From Lachnospiraceae bacterium (GTDB taxonomy: Bacteria; Bacillota; Clostridia; Lachnospirales; Lachnospiraceae): a DNA stretch of 54,458 nucleotides. The DNA lies in the NCBI GenBank assembly GCA_024698145.1, contig JAILRO010000028.1, positions 1 through 54,458 of the forward strand, in the 5' to 3' direction. Shown here in pieces: positions 17,925 to 27,477 of this stretch (position 1 is its first letter; each line of letters opens with the position of its first letter). The notes beneath the pieces are model-generated. The model was not told where the DNA came from. It searched no databases and saw only the letters and a program-made list of their open reading frames with translations. Position numbers and translations under genes: made by a program.

Positions 17925-17972
17925 ATTGGCCAAAATATAATTGCCAATCATATAGAAATATGATACTATAAT
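17925..17972 (+). promoter_or_regulatory. possible promoter/operator of the aminotransferase gene
   Basis: TATAAT at 17967-17972, with only a loose -35 (TTGCCA 17941-17946, 20-bp spacer). The -35 overlaps the right half of an inverted repeat ATTGGC (17925-17930)/GCCAAT (17943-17948), which could be a regulator site. Weak evidence. Confidence 0.35.
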
Positions 17973-18003
17973 TCAAGCATTTTATCGGAAGGAGCGATAC
18001 TTA

Positions 18004-19290
18004 ATGAAGAAATATGCAGATATGTCAAAAGAAGAATTGAAGGCTGAACTTGATTCGTTATACGAGCAGTATAAGGAGTATCAGGGAATGAACCTTGCTC
18101 TTGATATGAGTAGAGGAAAACCATGTAGAGAGCAGCTTGATATCTCTATGGGTCTTATGGACGCACTTAATTCAAGTGCCGATCTTTCATGCGAGGATGG
18201 AACTGACTGCCGTAATTACGGTTTGCTTGACGGAATCCCGGAAGCAAAGGTTCTTATTGGAGCAATGATGGAGAACCAGCCTGAGAACATTATTATATAT
18301 GGAAACTCATCACTCAATGTGATGTACGATACGGTTGCACGTGCAATGACTCATGGTATTATGGGACACACACCATGGTGTAAGCTTGACAAGGTTAAGT
18401 TCTTATGCCCTGTTCCCGGTTATGACAGACATTTTGCAATCACTGAGTATTTTGATATAGAAATGATTCCTGTTCCTATGAGTGAAGATGGTCCTGACAT
18501 GGATATGGTAGAGAAGCTTGTGTCAGAAGATGCAGCTATCAAGGGTATCTGGTGTGTACCTAAGTACTCTAATCCACAGGGTTACTCATATTCAGATGAT
18601 ACAGTAAGACGTTTCGCTCATTTAAAGCCTGCAGCATCAGATTTTAGAATTTTCTGGGACAATGCTTACGGCATTCATCATTTATATGATGATAAGCAGG
18701 ATTATCTGCTTGAGATTCTTGAGGAGTGTAAGAAGGCAGGCAATCCTGATCTTGTTTACAAGTTTGCTTCAACTTCTAAGATCACATTCCCGGGAAGCGG
18801 TATCGCAGCACTTGCAACATCACTTAACAACCTTGCTGATATTAAGAAACAACTTAAGAATCAGACAATCGGTCATGACAAGGTTAACCAGCTTCGCCAT
18901 GTAAGATTCTTCAAGGATATTGAGGGAATGAAAGCTCACATGAGAAAGCATGCAGATATAATAAGACCTAAGTTTGAGGCAGTTCTTGAGATTCTCGACA
19001 GCGAGATAGGAGAACTTGAGATTGGTTCTTGGACAAGACCTAACGGTGGATATTTCATCAGTTTTGATTCATTAGAAGGTTGCGCTAAAGATATCATTTC
19101 AATGGCTAAGAAGGCCGGCGTTACAATGACAGAGGCGGCTGCAACATGGCCATATCATAATGATCCGCATGATTCAAATATTCGTATTGCACCTACACTT
19201 CCTCCAATTGAGGATCTTAAGCTTGCAACCAAGTTGTTCGCTCTTTGTGTTAAGATAACAAGTGCAGAAAAACTTTTGAAAGAGATGTAA
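18004..19290 (+). CDS. class I-like PLP-dependent aminotransferase (aspartate aminotransferase type)
   Basis: A 428-residue fold-type I aminotransferase of the 'putative aspartate aminotransferase' group (PF12897-like). Visible are the substrate-site M-S-R-G-K-P, the P-V-P-G-Y-D-R-H-F loop, W-D-N-A-Y (PLP-ring Asp), and the Schiff-base Lys in S-T-S-K-I-T-F-P-G-S-G. It probably moves an amino group between an amino acid and a 2-oxo acid; the exact amino acid is not determined. A GGAAGGAG site precedes the start. It is monocistronic and ends at a clear terminator. Confidence 0.88.
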   Translation: MKKYADMSKEELKAELDSLYEQYKEYQGMNLALDMSRGKPCREQLDISMGLMDALNSSADLSCEDGTDCRNYGLLDGIPEAKVLIGAMMENQPENIIIYGNSSLNVMYDTVARAMTHGIMGHTPWCKLDKVKFLCPVPGYDRHFAITEYFDIEMIPVPMSEDGPDMDMVEKLVSEDAAIKGIWCVPKYSNPQGYSYSDDTVRRFAHLKPAASDFRIFWDNAYGIHHLYDDKQDYLLEILEECKKAGNPDLVYKFASTSKITFPGSGIAALATSLNNLADIKKQLKNQTIGHDKVNQLRHVRFFKDIEGMKAHMRKHADIIRPKFEAVLEILDSEIGELEIGSWTRPNGGYFISFDSLEGCAKDIISMAKKAGVTMTEAAATWPYHNDPHDSNIRIAPTLPPIEDLKLATKLFALCVKITSAEKLLKEM

Positions 19291-19339
19291 TACAGACAAT
19301 CTGATATAAGAATCATCAGAACATATACTTACAGAACAA

Positions 19340-19385
19340 AACCCTTCCGGCAGACTGTAGAAGTTGCACGGAAGGGTTATTTTAT
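19340..19385. terminator. terminator between convergent aminotransferase and cls genes
   Basis: A 10-bp perfect stem (19340-19349 with 19369-19378) with a 19-nt loop, followed by ATTTTATTT. The minus-strand side also has a T-rich tail. Confidence 0.75.
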
Positions 19386-19399
19386 TTACAAATGATAAG

Positions 19400-20962
19400 C
19401 TACAAAAGAGGAGCATACAAACGAAGTAACGACAACCACAATCTATAAGGCTTGTTGAGCGCCAGACAGTTTTCGTATGTCATTTCTTGCGACACTTCTA
19501 TCGTATCCAATATATCTTCTTTAATTTCGGTTATGACCTTGCAACGATGAAGATATACAGCACATTCAAAATGAAGGTAAAGACTTCTATAGTCAAGGTT
19601 AATTGAGCCGACAACCGCATACTTATCGTCGGCAATCATCATTTTCTCATGAATGAAGCCGGGGACATATTCGTATATTTTGACGCCTGCTTTGGTAAGT
19701 GGCTCGTAGAAAGAACGAGTTACCATAAAGACTGCCTTCTTATCGGGGATTCTCGGCGTTATAATCCTTACATCCACACCGCTTTGAGCAGCCAATGTTA
19801 GCGCTGTTATCATTTCATTATCAACGATAAGATAAGGAGTTGTGATATATACGTAATTGGTGGCCCGGTTAATCATGTTAAGGTAAACATTCTCGGCAAC
19901 GACTTCGTCGTACAAAGGATTATCGGCATATGGTTGTACAAAACCGTCACCAACGATATCTTTACAAGTTCGGTGATATTTTTTGTAATCGATTTTTTGG
20001 TTAGATAAATGCTGCCAGAATTGCAAAAACATTACGGTAAAACTCCAAGTCGCGTCACCTTTTAACATGACGCCAGAATCTTTCCAATAACCGCCCAGTC
20101 TGTGACGTTGGTTGATGTATTCGTCTGCAATATTGATTCCGCCTGTAAATGAAGTTATGCCGTCAATAACCGTTATTTTTCTGTGGTCACGGTTGTTTAA
20201 TCGAAGAGACAGTGTCGGACTGAAAGGATTGAAGCAGTAGCACTCGATACCCCAGGCTCTCAATTCCTCATAATACATTGCCGGTAGTGTGCGGATACTG
20301 CCCATGTCATCGTATATAATCTTAACTTCAACACCGTTACGTGCTTTTTCTTTTAACACGTCAAGTATGCTGTTCCAGAAGATGCCATCATGAATTATGA
20401 AGTATTCCATGAAAATAAAATGCTTGGCTTTCTTAATTTCTTCAAGCATCGTAATGTACATTTCCTCACCTGAAGAAAAGTAAGAAACTTCGGTATTCTC
20501 GTAAGGCGGGTAGCCGGCGATATTATAAATGTAACGTGCTTGAGGGATTGTATGTCGACTTACCTGTTCTATGTGTTCTAAAGTATTGGTGTTATCAGAC
20601 AGGTGTTTCGTTGAATAGTTGACCGCACTTCGCACACTTTTTCTGAATTTTCTTCTTGTGGTATTAACAGATAGAATAAGATAAAAAAGTCCCCCAAAAA
20701 CCGGAATAAAGAGTATGGTAATACACCATGCCAATTTATATGCCGGATTAATCGGGCGGTTTATAATATAGACAACTACAATCATGCTTACAAAAGACAT
20801 AAATGCCTGTACGCCGATGTAATGTTCTCTGAATTTGTAATAGGCAAACAGAAGGAAAGCAAGTTGTAAAAGAACAAGAAAACCTACCCATGATATTTTA
20901 TCTGTGAAAAGAACATAATCACCACGTCTTCTCTCTTTATCTATGACTGCTTGTTTGCTCAT
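19400..20962 (-). CDS. cls: cardiolipin synthase
   Basis: A 520-residue membrane enzyme of the phospholipase D superfamily that condenses phosphatidylglycerol to cardiolipin. Two or three N-terminal TM helices (residues ~20-95; P-A-Y-K-L-A-W) are followed by two HKD motifs: H-R-K-I-T-V-I-D-G near residue 259 and H-E-K-M-M-I-A-D-D near 437, the latter followed by G-S-I-N-L-D-Y-R-S. The start at 20962 has AAGGAG upstream; the open frame continues to 21031 inside the upstream gene. It lies 19 bp after the methyltransferase gene, so the two are probably one operon. Confidence 0.93.
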   Translation of the reverse strand: MSKQAVIDKERRRGDYVLFTDKISWVGFLVLLQLAFLLFAYYKFREHYIGVQAFMSFVSMIVVVYIINRPINPAYKLAWCITILFIPVFGGLFYLILSVNTTRRKFRKSVRSAVNYSTKHLSDNTNTLEHIEQVSRHTIPQARYIYNIAGYPPYENTEVSYFSSGEEMYITMLEEIKKAKHFIFMEYFIIHDGIFWNSILDVLKEKARNGVEVKIIYDDMGSIRTLPAMYYEELRAWGIECYCFNPFSPTLSLRLNNRDHRKITVIDGITSFTGGINIADEYINQRHRLGGYWKDSGVMLKGDATWSFTVMFLQFWQHLSNQKIDYKKYHRTCKDIVGDGFVQPYADNPLYDEVVAENVYLNMINRATNYVYITTPYLIVDNEMITALTLAAQSGVDVRIITPRIPDKKAVFMVTRSFYEPLTKAGVKIYEYVPGFIHEKMMIADDKYAVVGSINLDYRSLYLHFECAVYLHRCKVITEIKEDILDTIEVSQEMTYENCLALNKPYRLWLSLLRLYAPLL

Positions 20963-20981
20963 GATAAATGACTCCTTATAA

Positions 20982-21845
20982 TTATTTGGCTTGCCAACGG
21001 CCAGCGGCACCACATGGAAGTATAAGGCCACTTTCGGTTACAGGAAGACCGACTTCGTCAGATGCGACAAAGCCACCATGTTTCTTAACTATTTCTGTTG
21101 AAATCATGTATGTAAGTACTGCCGGTGCGAGTCCTGTTGTATAGGAATTAACAAGGAAGAATAGTGGGTTATCCGACAGAAGTTGTTCACATAGTGTTAT
21201 AAAAGGATGTATTTTCTCTTCGATTTTCCATATCTCACCTTTTGGTCCTCTACCATAAGAAGGTGGGTCCATGATGATTGCATCGTAGTGATTGCCACGT
21301 CTGATTTCACGCTCTACAAACTTTACGCAGTCATCAACAATCCAACGAATGGGGGCATCTGAAAGTCCTGATGAAGCAGCATTTTCCTTGGCCCAAGTTA
21401 CCATTCCTTTTGATGCATCTACGTGTGTTACAGCAGCACCTGCTTTGGCTGCAGCACATGTTGCACCACCTGTATAGGCAAAAAGATTAAGCACCTTAAT
21501 TGGACGGTTGGCATCTTTGATGAGTTTGCTAAACCAATCCCAGTTGGCAGCTTGCTCGGGGAAAAGTCCTGTATGCTTGAAACTAAATGGCTTAAGATTA
21601 AATGTGAGATCTTTGTAGTTGATAGACCACTGCTCGGGTAAATCAAAGAACTCCCAATTGCCGCCACCCTTGGCACTTCTGTGATAGTGTGCATTTAACT
21701 TCTTCCATGCACGATTTCTTTTCTCTGTGTTCCAAAGAACCTGAGGGTCCGGTCTTAACAATATATATTTTCCCCAGCGTTCAAGTTTCTCACCACCGGA
21801 GGTATCAATTACTTCATAGTCTTTCCAATTATCTGCTGTCCACAT
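20982..21845 (-). CDS. SAM-dependent methyltransferase (RlmI/K-like)
   Basis: A 287-residue class I methyltransferase. The SAM site V-L-N-L-F-A-Y-T-G-G (motif I), the acidic V-D-A-S-K-G-M turn, and the catalytic-region D-P-P-S-Y-G-R-G-P-K-G are clear. The layout resembles 23S rRNA cytosine methyltransferases of the RlmI group (PF10672), but the N-terminal PUA domain is absent, so the target is not certain. It is first in an operon with cls, with its own promoter at 21886-21913 and a GGAAG ribosome binding site. Confidence 0.85.
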   Translation of the reverse strand: MWTADNWKDYEVIDTSGGEKLERWGKYILLRPDPQVLWNTEKRNRAWKKLNAHYHRSAKGGGNWEFFDLPEQWSINYKDLTFNLKPFSFKHTGLFPEQAANWDWFSKLIKDANRPIKVLNLFAYTGGATCAAAKAGAAVTHVDASKGMVTWAKENAASSGLSDAPIRWIVDDCVKFVEREIRRGNHYDAIIMDPPSYGRGPKGEIWKIEEKIHPFITLCEQLLSDNPLFFLVNSYTTGLAPAVLTYMISTEIVKKHGGFVASDEVGLPVTESGLILPCGAAGRWQAK

Positions 21846-21885
21846 AGTTTTCTTCCTTTACATCTATATTATACAATCATAATTA

Positions 21886-21913
21886 ATTATATATGTGTAT
21901 GTTTATTTGTCAA
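21886..21913 (-). promoter_or_regulatory. promoter of the methyltransferase-cls operon
   Basis: Minus strand TTGACA (21913-21908), 16-bp spacer, TATAAT (21891-21886). It begins right after the T-tract of the upstream gene's terminator. Confidence 0.8.
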
Positions 21914-21957
21914 ATAAAAACCCGCAGGGGGTTGCTGTTATTTTGCGCCTGCGGGTT
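21914..21957 (-). terminator. terminator whose stem overlaps the end of the upstream coding sequence
   Basis: A 10-bp perfect stem (21957-21948 with 21928-21919) followed on the minus strand by a T-tract. The 5' arm encodes the last residues of the glycosidase-like protein and the stop codon is in the loop. Confidence 0.85.
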
Positions 21958-23257
21958 GTGATTTGATTATTGTTTCTTCTGTTGATGATTTCTTTATTTT
22001 GACATCTTTTGCGGCTTTGACAAGTATTGCATTAGGCATGTAGCGTCCGCGCCCTGTAACAGAAGATGATTTTGTTATAAACTGTCCTTTGTAGTACATA
22101 ACAGAGGAACTTCCACCGTCAAGATTCATGCCTTGATAAGCTTTGTATCTCATCATAATATCTGCACAATCCTCAACTGTGCATCCTATACTGTGTGTCT
22201 GACGTCCGTCAACTACAAGCAGTAGCATTGTACCGTCTTTGGTTTGACCAACGGTGGTGCGAGGTTGTATTCCCATTCCGTAAGTACCGTCAACAACACT
22301 CTTTCCATCGATAATAAGACCGGGATAAAATTCCATTGCCCAGCGGTAATCCTCTTGCATGCCGGGAGTGTAGCCGGTTATATACATTCTTTCATTGTCT
22401 TTCTTAACACCGAAATACCGCCAAGCCGGTTCTTCGTGATGTGAGCCGTAATCAACGCCGTCTATGACAAGACAACCTTTGACTTCTGCACCGAAACTTT
22501 CACCTTTAGGATCGAAAAAACCACTTGCGTTTATTCCTAGTATCGCATCGTTGTTCTCACAAAAAGAATCAATCTCCTGGCCAAAGGAACCCAAAGATGA
22601 TGACTTTGCCATGATTACCTGTTCGGGTTGTTTGACGATAGCCATCTTTCCTTGATAACCACTTCCTTTTACACCGATGATAAGCAGGTTATTGGGAATA
22701 TCAACTACTAAGAGAGCATCATCCTCAGCGGTTTTGAGCTTTAACTTCCCTTCAAGGTCTTCTATTACAAGCTTATCATAACCATCTTTGACAAGATCTT
22801 TGTGCTTTTGGATGTAGTTAGAGAAAGAGTCACTCTTAAGCTCCCAGAATCTTTGGAAGAACTCCAAATCATCAGTGGAGTCTATGATGTCATCAACGTT
22901 GCCCCAGGAACTTGCTAGATCCTTCTGCGCTTCTTTGCCTTGGTTGTATTTAAGCATGACCTCTGCGATTATATAATCGGGGAAGAACCACGTTGCAAGC
23001 CATTGATGTGAATTGGTTGTCATTGCTGTTTCGATATAAATGGTTCTCCACTTGGCAATGAAAGGTATGCTTGAAAATACAAATGTAAGATACATAATAA
23101 AAAGAACCGAAATAGTGACGGCGGTCCTTATTAAGTGACCTCGAAGTTTCTCGCGACGGCTCTTTGTTTTCTTCTTGGTTACAAAAGGTTTGTCGTTGTG
23201 AAAATCTTCGAACGATACTATATCCGGTTCGTTATTATTATTGTTGTTGTTATTCAT
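21938..23257 (-). CDS. membrane-anchored phosphodiester glycosidase (NAGPA) family protein
   Basis: A 439-residue type II membrane protein: an Asn-rich start, a basic cytoplasmic segment (K-K-K-T-K-S-R-R), one TM helix (about residues 45-67), then an extracellular domain. The C-terminal ~220 residues match the NAGPA-type phosphodiester glycosidase domain (G-I-N-A-S-G-F-F-D, P-R-T-T-V-G-Q, M-N-L-D-G-G-S-S-S), found in exopolysaccharide/cell-wall sugar-modifying proteins. I chose 23257 because GGGAG lies 8 bases upstream; an ATG at 23272 lacks a site. Its substrate is unknown. Confidence 0.85.
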   Translation of the reverse strand: MNNNNNNNNEPDIVSFEDFHNDKPFVTKKKTKSRREKLRGHLIRTAVTISVLFIMYLTFVFSSIPFIAKWRTIYIETAMTTNSHQWLATWFFPDYIIAEVMLKYNQGKEAQKDLASSWGNVDDIIDSTDDLEFFQRFWELKSDSFSNYIQKHKDLVKDGYDKLVIEDLEGKLKLKTAEDDALLVVDIPNNLLIIGVKGSGYQGKMAIVKQPEQVIMAKSSSLGSFGQEIDSFCENNDAILGINASGFFDPKGESFGAEVKGCLVIDGVDYGSHHEEPAWRYFGVKKDNERMYITGYTPGMQEDYRWAMEFYPGLIIDGKSVVDGTYGMGIQPRTTVGQTKDGTMLLLVVDGRQTHSIGCTVEDCADIMMRYKAYQGMNLDGGSSSVMYYKGQFITKSSSVTGRGRYMPNAILVKAAKDVKIKKSSTEETIIKSQPAGAK

Positions 23258-23283
23258 AAGATTCTCCCACATTAACAGTTCAT

Positions 23284-23320
23284 CTACAACATGTAGATTG
23301 ATACTAACTATATGTTGTAG
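23284..23320. repeat. 9-bp inverted repeat upstream of the NAGPA-family gene
   Basis: CTACAACAT (23284-23292) and ATGTTGTAG (23312-23320) flank 19 bp in the leader/promoter region of the minus-strand gene. It could be an operator or an mRNA hairpin. No matching regulator is visible next to it. Confidence 0.4.
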
Positions 23321-23354
23321 TATATCAGATTATGTGGAAAAAATCCATATATTT

Positions 23355-24863
23355 TTATGCGGTGAATAAATCAGTAAATCGTTTGAAGGCGGCACGTCCT
23401 TCGTCAGTTCTTTTATAAACGCCGGCATCTTCAAGAACATGAGAGAATACATCTGCAATTTCGTTCTGAACGATTTTGTGAATATTATCTGCAGTTAAAT
23501 TATCGTATTTGCCAAGCCATTCATCTGCCCAATCTGCATGAGGAGCTGTTTGCTCGTTGGAACGAAGGTCTTTGCCGGAAAGAATGGCATCTTCAAGTTC
23601 AGCCATTTCTTTTTTGAGTCTTGCGGGAAGAACGGCAAGTCCCATGACCTCTATAAGACCAATATTCTCACGCTTGATGTGGTGATATTTCTGATGTGGG
23701 TGATATACACCGAGAGGATATTCTTCTGTGGTTATGTTATTGCGAAGTACAAGGTCAATCTCATACAAATCGCCACGCATTCTCGCAATTGGTGTGATTG
23801 TATTGTGTGGTGTGCCGTCTGTTTCTGCAAGAATAAATGCGTCCTCGTCGGTATATCCGCGCCATGCATCTAAAATGTCGCCGGCAGCATTTGCGAGACT
23901 TTCTATATTCTCAGATTGAAGTCTGATCGTTGAAAGTGGCCATTTGATTATTCCGGCGTGTATGTCTGCATAATTCTTTAACTTAAACTCGGTTTCGTAA
24001 GGAGCTCTTACCATTGCGAACTCATAACCTCCACCCTGGAAATGATCGTGTGTAAGTATTGAACCGCCTACGATTGGAAGGTCTGCGTTAGAGCCTGCAG
24101 TATAGTGTGGAAACTGTCTTACAAAATCAAGAAGCTTTGCAAAACATTCTTTATCTATTTTCATAGGTGTATGTTTCTCATTGAATATGATGCAATGCTC
24201 ATTGTAATAAACATAGGGAGAGTACTGCATATAATATGATTGTCCTGCAAGAGTAATCGGAATTATTCTGTGGTTCTGTCTTGCCGGATGTGAAAAATGA
24301 CCGGCATAGCCTTCATTTTCATGACAGAGAAGACATGCAGGATAGTTGGATTTGTCTGTGTTGACACCCTTTGCTGCAAGTGCAATATCTTTGGGGTCTT
24401 TTTCAGGTTTTGATAAATTGATTGTTATATCCATAAGACCGAATTCTGTGTCAGAGGTCCATTTCTCATCCTTGGCGATACGGTCGTTTCTTATATAATT
24501 AGTAGCTCTTGAAAAATCATAATAAAATGTTGTTGCAGCTTTTGGGGATACCTTATATTGCTCAAAGAACTTGGCACGAACAACTGAAGGAGCCGGGGTA
24601 AGCATTCCCATAATCTTTGTATCGAAAAGATCGCGATTAGTCTGTGTGTCTTCAAGTAATCTTTTCTCTACAGCGTATTTTAACATGTCTTCGAGAATAA
24701 GATGAACCTCACGTGGTTTTATTTCATTTCCGGTCGATTCAAAGGATTTCTCGTCAAACAATTCAAGCAAACGATTGGTTGCATATATTGTATCTGCCGT
24801 GTCAACAAGACCTTTGTTAATTCCATATTCGACTAATTCTTCGATAAGAGAGTTGATATTCAT
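23355..24863 (-). CDS. galT: UDP-glucose-hexose-1-phosphate uridylyltransferase (Firmicutes type)
   Basis: A 502-residue Leloir enzyme that exchanges galactose-1-phosphate with UDP-glucose. It is the long Firmicutes family (GalT II), with L-C-H-E-N-E-G-Y, I-F-N-E-K-H-T-P-M, the I-L-T-H-D-H-F-Q-G-G nucleotide/catalytic-His region, and Y-H-P-H-Q-K-Y-H. The start at 24863 is set by GGAGGT upstream; the frame is open to 24902. It lies 87 bp downstream of galK, on the same strand and probably in the same transcript. Confidence 0.95.
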   Translation of the reverse strand: MNINSLIEELVEYGINKGLVDTADTIYATNRLLELFDEKSFESTGNEIKPREVHLILEDMLKYAVEKRLLEDTQTNRDLFDTKIMGMLTPAPSVVRAKFFEQYKVSPKAATTFYYDFSRATNYIRNDRIAKDEKWTSDTEFGLMDITINLSKPEKDPKDIALAAKGVNTDKSNYPACLLCHENEGYAGHFSHPARQNHRIIPITLAGQSYYMQYSPYVYYNEHCIIFNEKHTPMKIDKECFAKLLDFVRQFPHYTAGSNADLPIVGGSILTHDHFQGGGYEFAMVRAPYETEFKLKNYADIHAGIIKWPLSTIRLQSENIESLANAAGDILDAWRGYTDEDAFILAETDGTPHNTITPIARMRGDLYEIDLVLRNNITTEEYPLGVYHPHQKYHHIKRENIGLIEVMGLAVLPARLKKEMAELEDAILSGKDLRSNEQTAPHADWADEWLGKYDNLTADNIHKIVQNEIADVFSHVLEDAGVYKRTDEGRAAFKRFTDLFTA

Positions 24864-24950
24864 TGTAGTACCTCCTTTTCTTAAATGATCACTAGTTAAC
24901 ATAATATAAATAACTTTTTCGTATTATAGTTATTACGGTAGGATACAAGT

Positions 24951-26231
24951 TTACATAACTTGGATTCCACCGTATTTTCTTACTTTAAGTACATTGCACG
25001 AACCATCACCGAACAACTCATCCATTTTGCTTTTGTATTCATCAACAAAATCATTTTTGACAAAGGCCTGTATAGTTCCGGCAAAGCCACCGCCGTGAAC
25101 ACGGGCAACACCGTTATCGCCTAATGTCATTTCACTAATCATGAGGGCGATAGACATGTTCTGTTTATCCGGTTGATGATTGGTATATACATTCTGAAGA
25201 TACTTGTAGGAAGAATTACCGGACTTGTTAACTGTGGTAAGGAATGAAGTTATATCATTGTTGGTAAGAGCAGCAACTTCGTCACGAACACGTTTGTTTT
25301 CCTCATAGAAATGAATCGCGCGAAGAAAAGCTCTGTCACCGCATTTTTCCCTGATGTAAGAGGCGTGTGAAAGTATATCTTCTTCAGGAATCTCAATAAG
25401 AACTTCTTTGTCAAAGAGCTTTGCTACGGATTTCATTTCTGCAGGTACTGCGGCATAATCAGGAGTAAGATCAGCGTGAGAACCTTTTGTGTCTGTTATG
25501 CAAAGACTGTAACCTGCACCGTCAAGATCAAAGTCCACTTTATTAACAACAGGTTTTTCAGGGTTTGCAAAATCGATGTGGCAAAGGCTACCGACAGAAC
25601 ATGCCATTTGATCCATAAGTCCGCAAGGCTTTCCGAAATACACGTTCTCTGCGTATTGTCCGATTATAGCAACCTCGACGGGTGATATGGACATATCATT
25701 GTAGAGTCCCGAAACAATAGTTGCAATCAATGTTTCAAAGGCTGCAGATGATGAAAGTCCCGAGCCTGATAAAACATTACTTGTTATATATGCATTAAAT
25801 CCACCTATATTATAACCGTTATCTTTAACCTTAGCAATTACACCGCGAATAAGTGAAATGGTTGTTCCTTCTTCTTCGTCGTTTTTTTCAAGGTTATCAA
25901 GTGTTATTGTTATCATGTCGTATCCTTTGGAAAGGACATTAACTTCGTTATTATCTGTTTTGGCTACAACAGCAATAGCATCATCATTGATAGAAGCGGC
26001 AAGAACCTCGCCATGCTGGTGGTCTGTATGGTTGCCACCGATTTCGCTTCTTCCGGGAGCAGAAAATATTCCGGAAGTCTCTGTTCCGAATATTTCTGTA
26101 AATGATTCCAATGCCTCGATATATCGGTTCTTTTGTGCTTCTAAAGAAGACTTGTCTACATAGATATCAATAAGCTTGTCATTAAGTTTACCTTCTTTGA
26201 GTATTCCAATCAGATTTTTAGTATTTTCCAT
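24951..26231 (-). CDS. galK: galactokinase
   Basis: A 426-residue GHMP-family kinase that phosphorylates galactose at C1. The galactose-binding signature A-P-G-R-S-E-I-G-G-N-H-T-D-H is near residue 55, the ATP-binding G-S-G-L-S-S-S-A-A-F near residue 145, and the C-terminal motif G-G-G-F-A-G-T is present. The 26231 start has GGAGGTTATC just upstream. It is the first gene of the galK-galT unit, divergent from a LacI-type regulator. Confidence 0.95.
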   Translation of the reverse strand: MENTKNLIGILKEGKLNDKLIDIYVDKSSLEAQKNRYIEALESFTEIFGTETSGIFSAPGRSEIGGNHTDHQHGEVLAASINDDAIAVVAKTDNNEVNVLSKGYDMITITLDNLEKNDEEEGTTISLIRGVIAKVKDNGYNIGGFNAYITSNVLSGSGLSSSAAFETLIATIVSGLYNDMSISPVEVAIIGQYAENVYFGKPCGLMDQMACSVGSLCHIDFANPEKPVVNKVDFDLDGAGYSLCITDTKGSHADLTPDYAAVPAEMKSVAKLFDKEVLIEIPEEDILSHASYIREKCGDRAFLRAIHFYEENKRVRDEVAALTNNDITSFLTTVNKSGNSSYKYLQNVYTNHQPDKQNMSIALMISEMTLGDNGVARVHGGGFAGTIQAFVKNDFVDEYKSKMDELFGDGSCNVLKVRKYGGIQVM

Positions 26232-26306
26232 GATAACCTCCATGTGCGGTCCTGCCGCGAAAAAAGTACAGCATAATCTATGCTTTTCGATATTTATTGT
26301 AATTTA

Positions 26307-26335
26307 ATAATACGATTATTTAAGTAAAAAGTCAA
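26307..26335 (-). promoter_or_regulatory. galK-galT promoter
   Basis: Minus strand TTGACT (26335-26330), 17-bp spacer, TATTAT (26312-26307). Confidence 0.7.
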
Positions 26336-26344
26336 TATGAATTT

Positions 26345-26379
26345 AGTAAAATACTGTAAAAATTAACTTGAATTTTACT
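26345..26379. promoter_or_regulatory. candidate operator between divergent gal promoters
   Basis: Inverted repeat AGTAAAAT (26345-26352)/ATTTTACT (26372-26379). The right half overlaps the lacI-side -35 and the left lies 10 bp behind the galK -35. Further AGTAAA-like copies occur at 26323 and 26403. Likely site for the adjacent LacI-type regulator (inference). Confidence 0.5.
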
Positions 26380-26396
26380 GAAGGTCGCGTTATAAT
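26368..26396 (+). promoter_or_regulatory. promoter of the lacI-type regulator and galE
   Basis: TTGAAT (26368-26373), 17-bp spacer, perfect TATAAT (26391-26396). Confidence 0.75.
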
Positions 26397-26430
26397 AAAA
26401 AACAGTAAATAATTAAGCTGTGTTTTGTGA

Positions 26431-27447
<1,017 letters not shown>

Positions 27448-27477
27448 TTATATTAGTTATGATTAGGAGGTTAAGCT

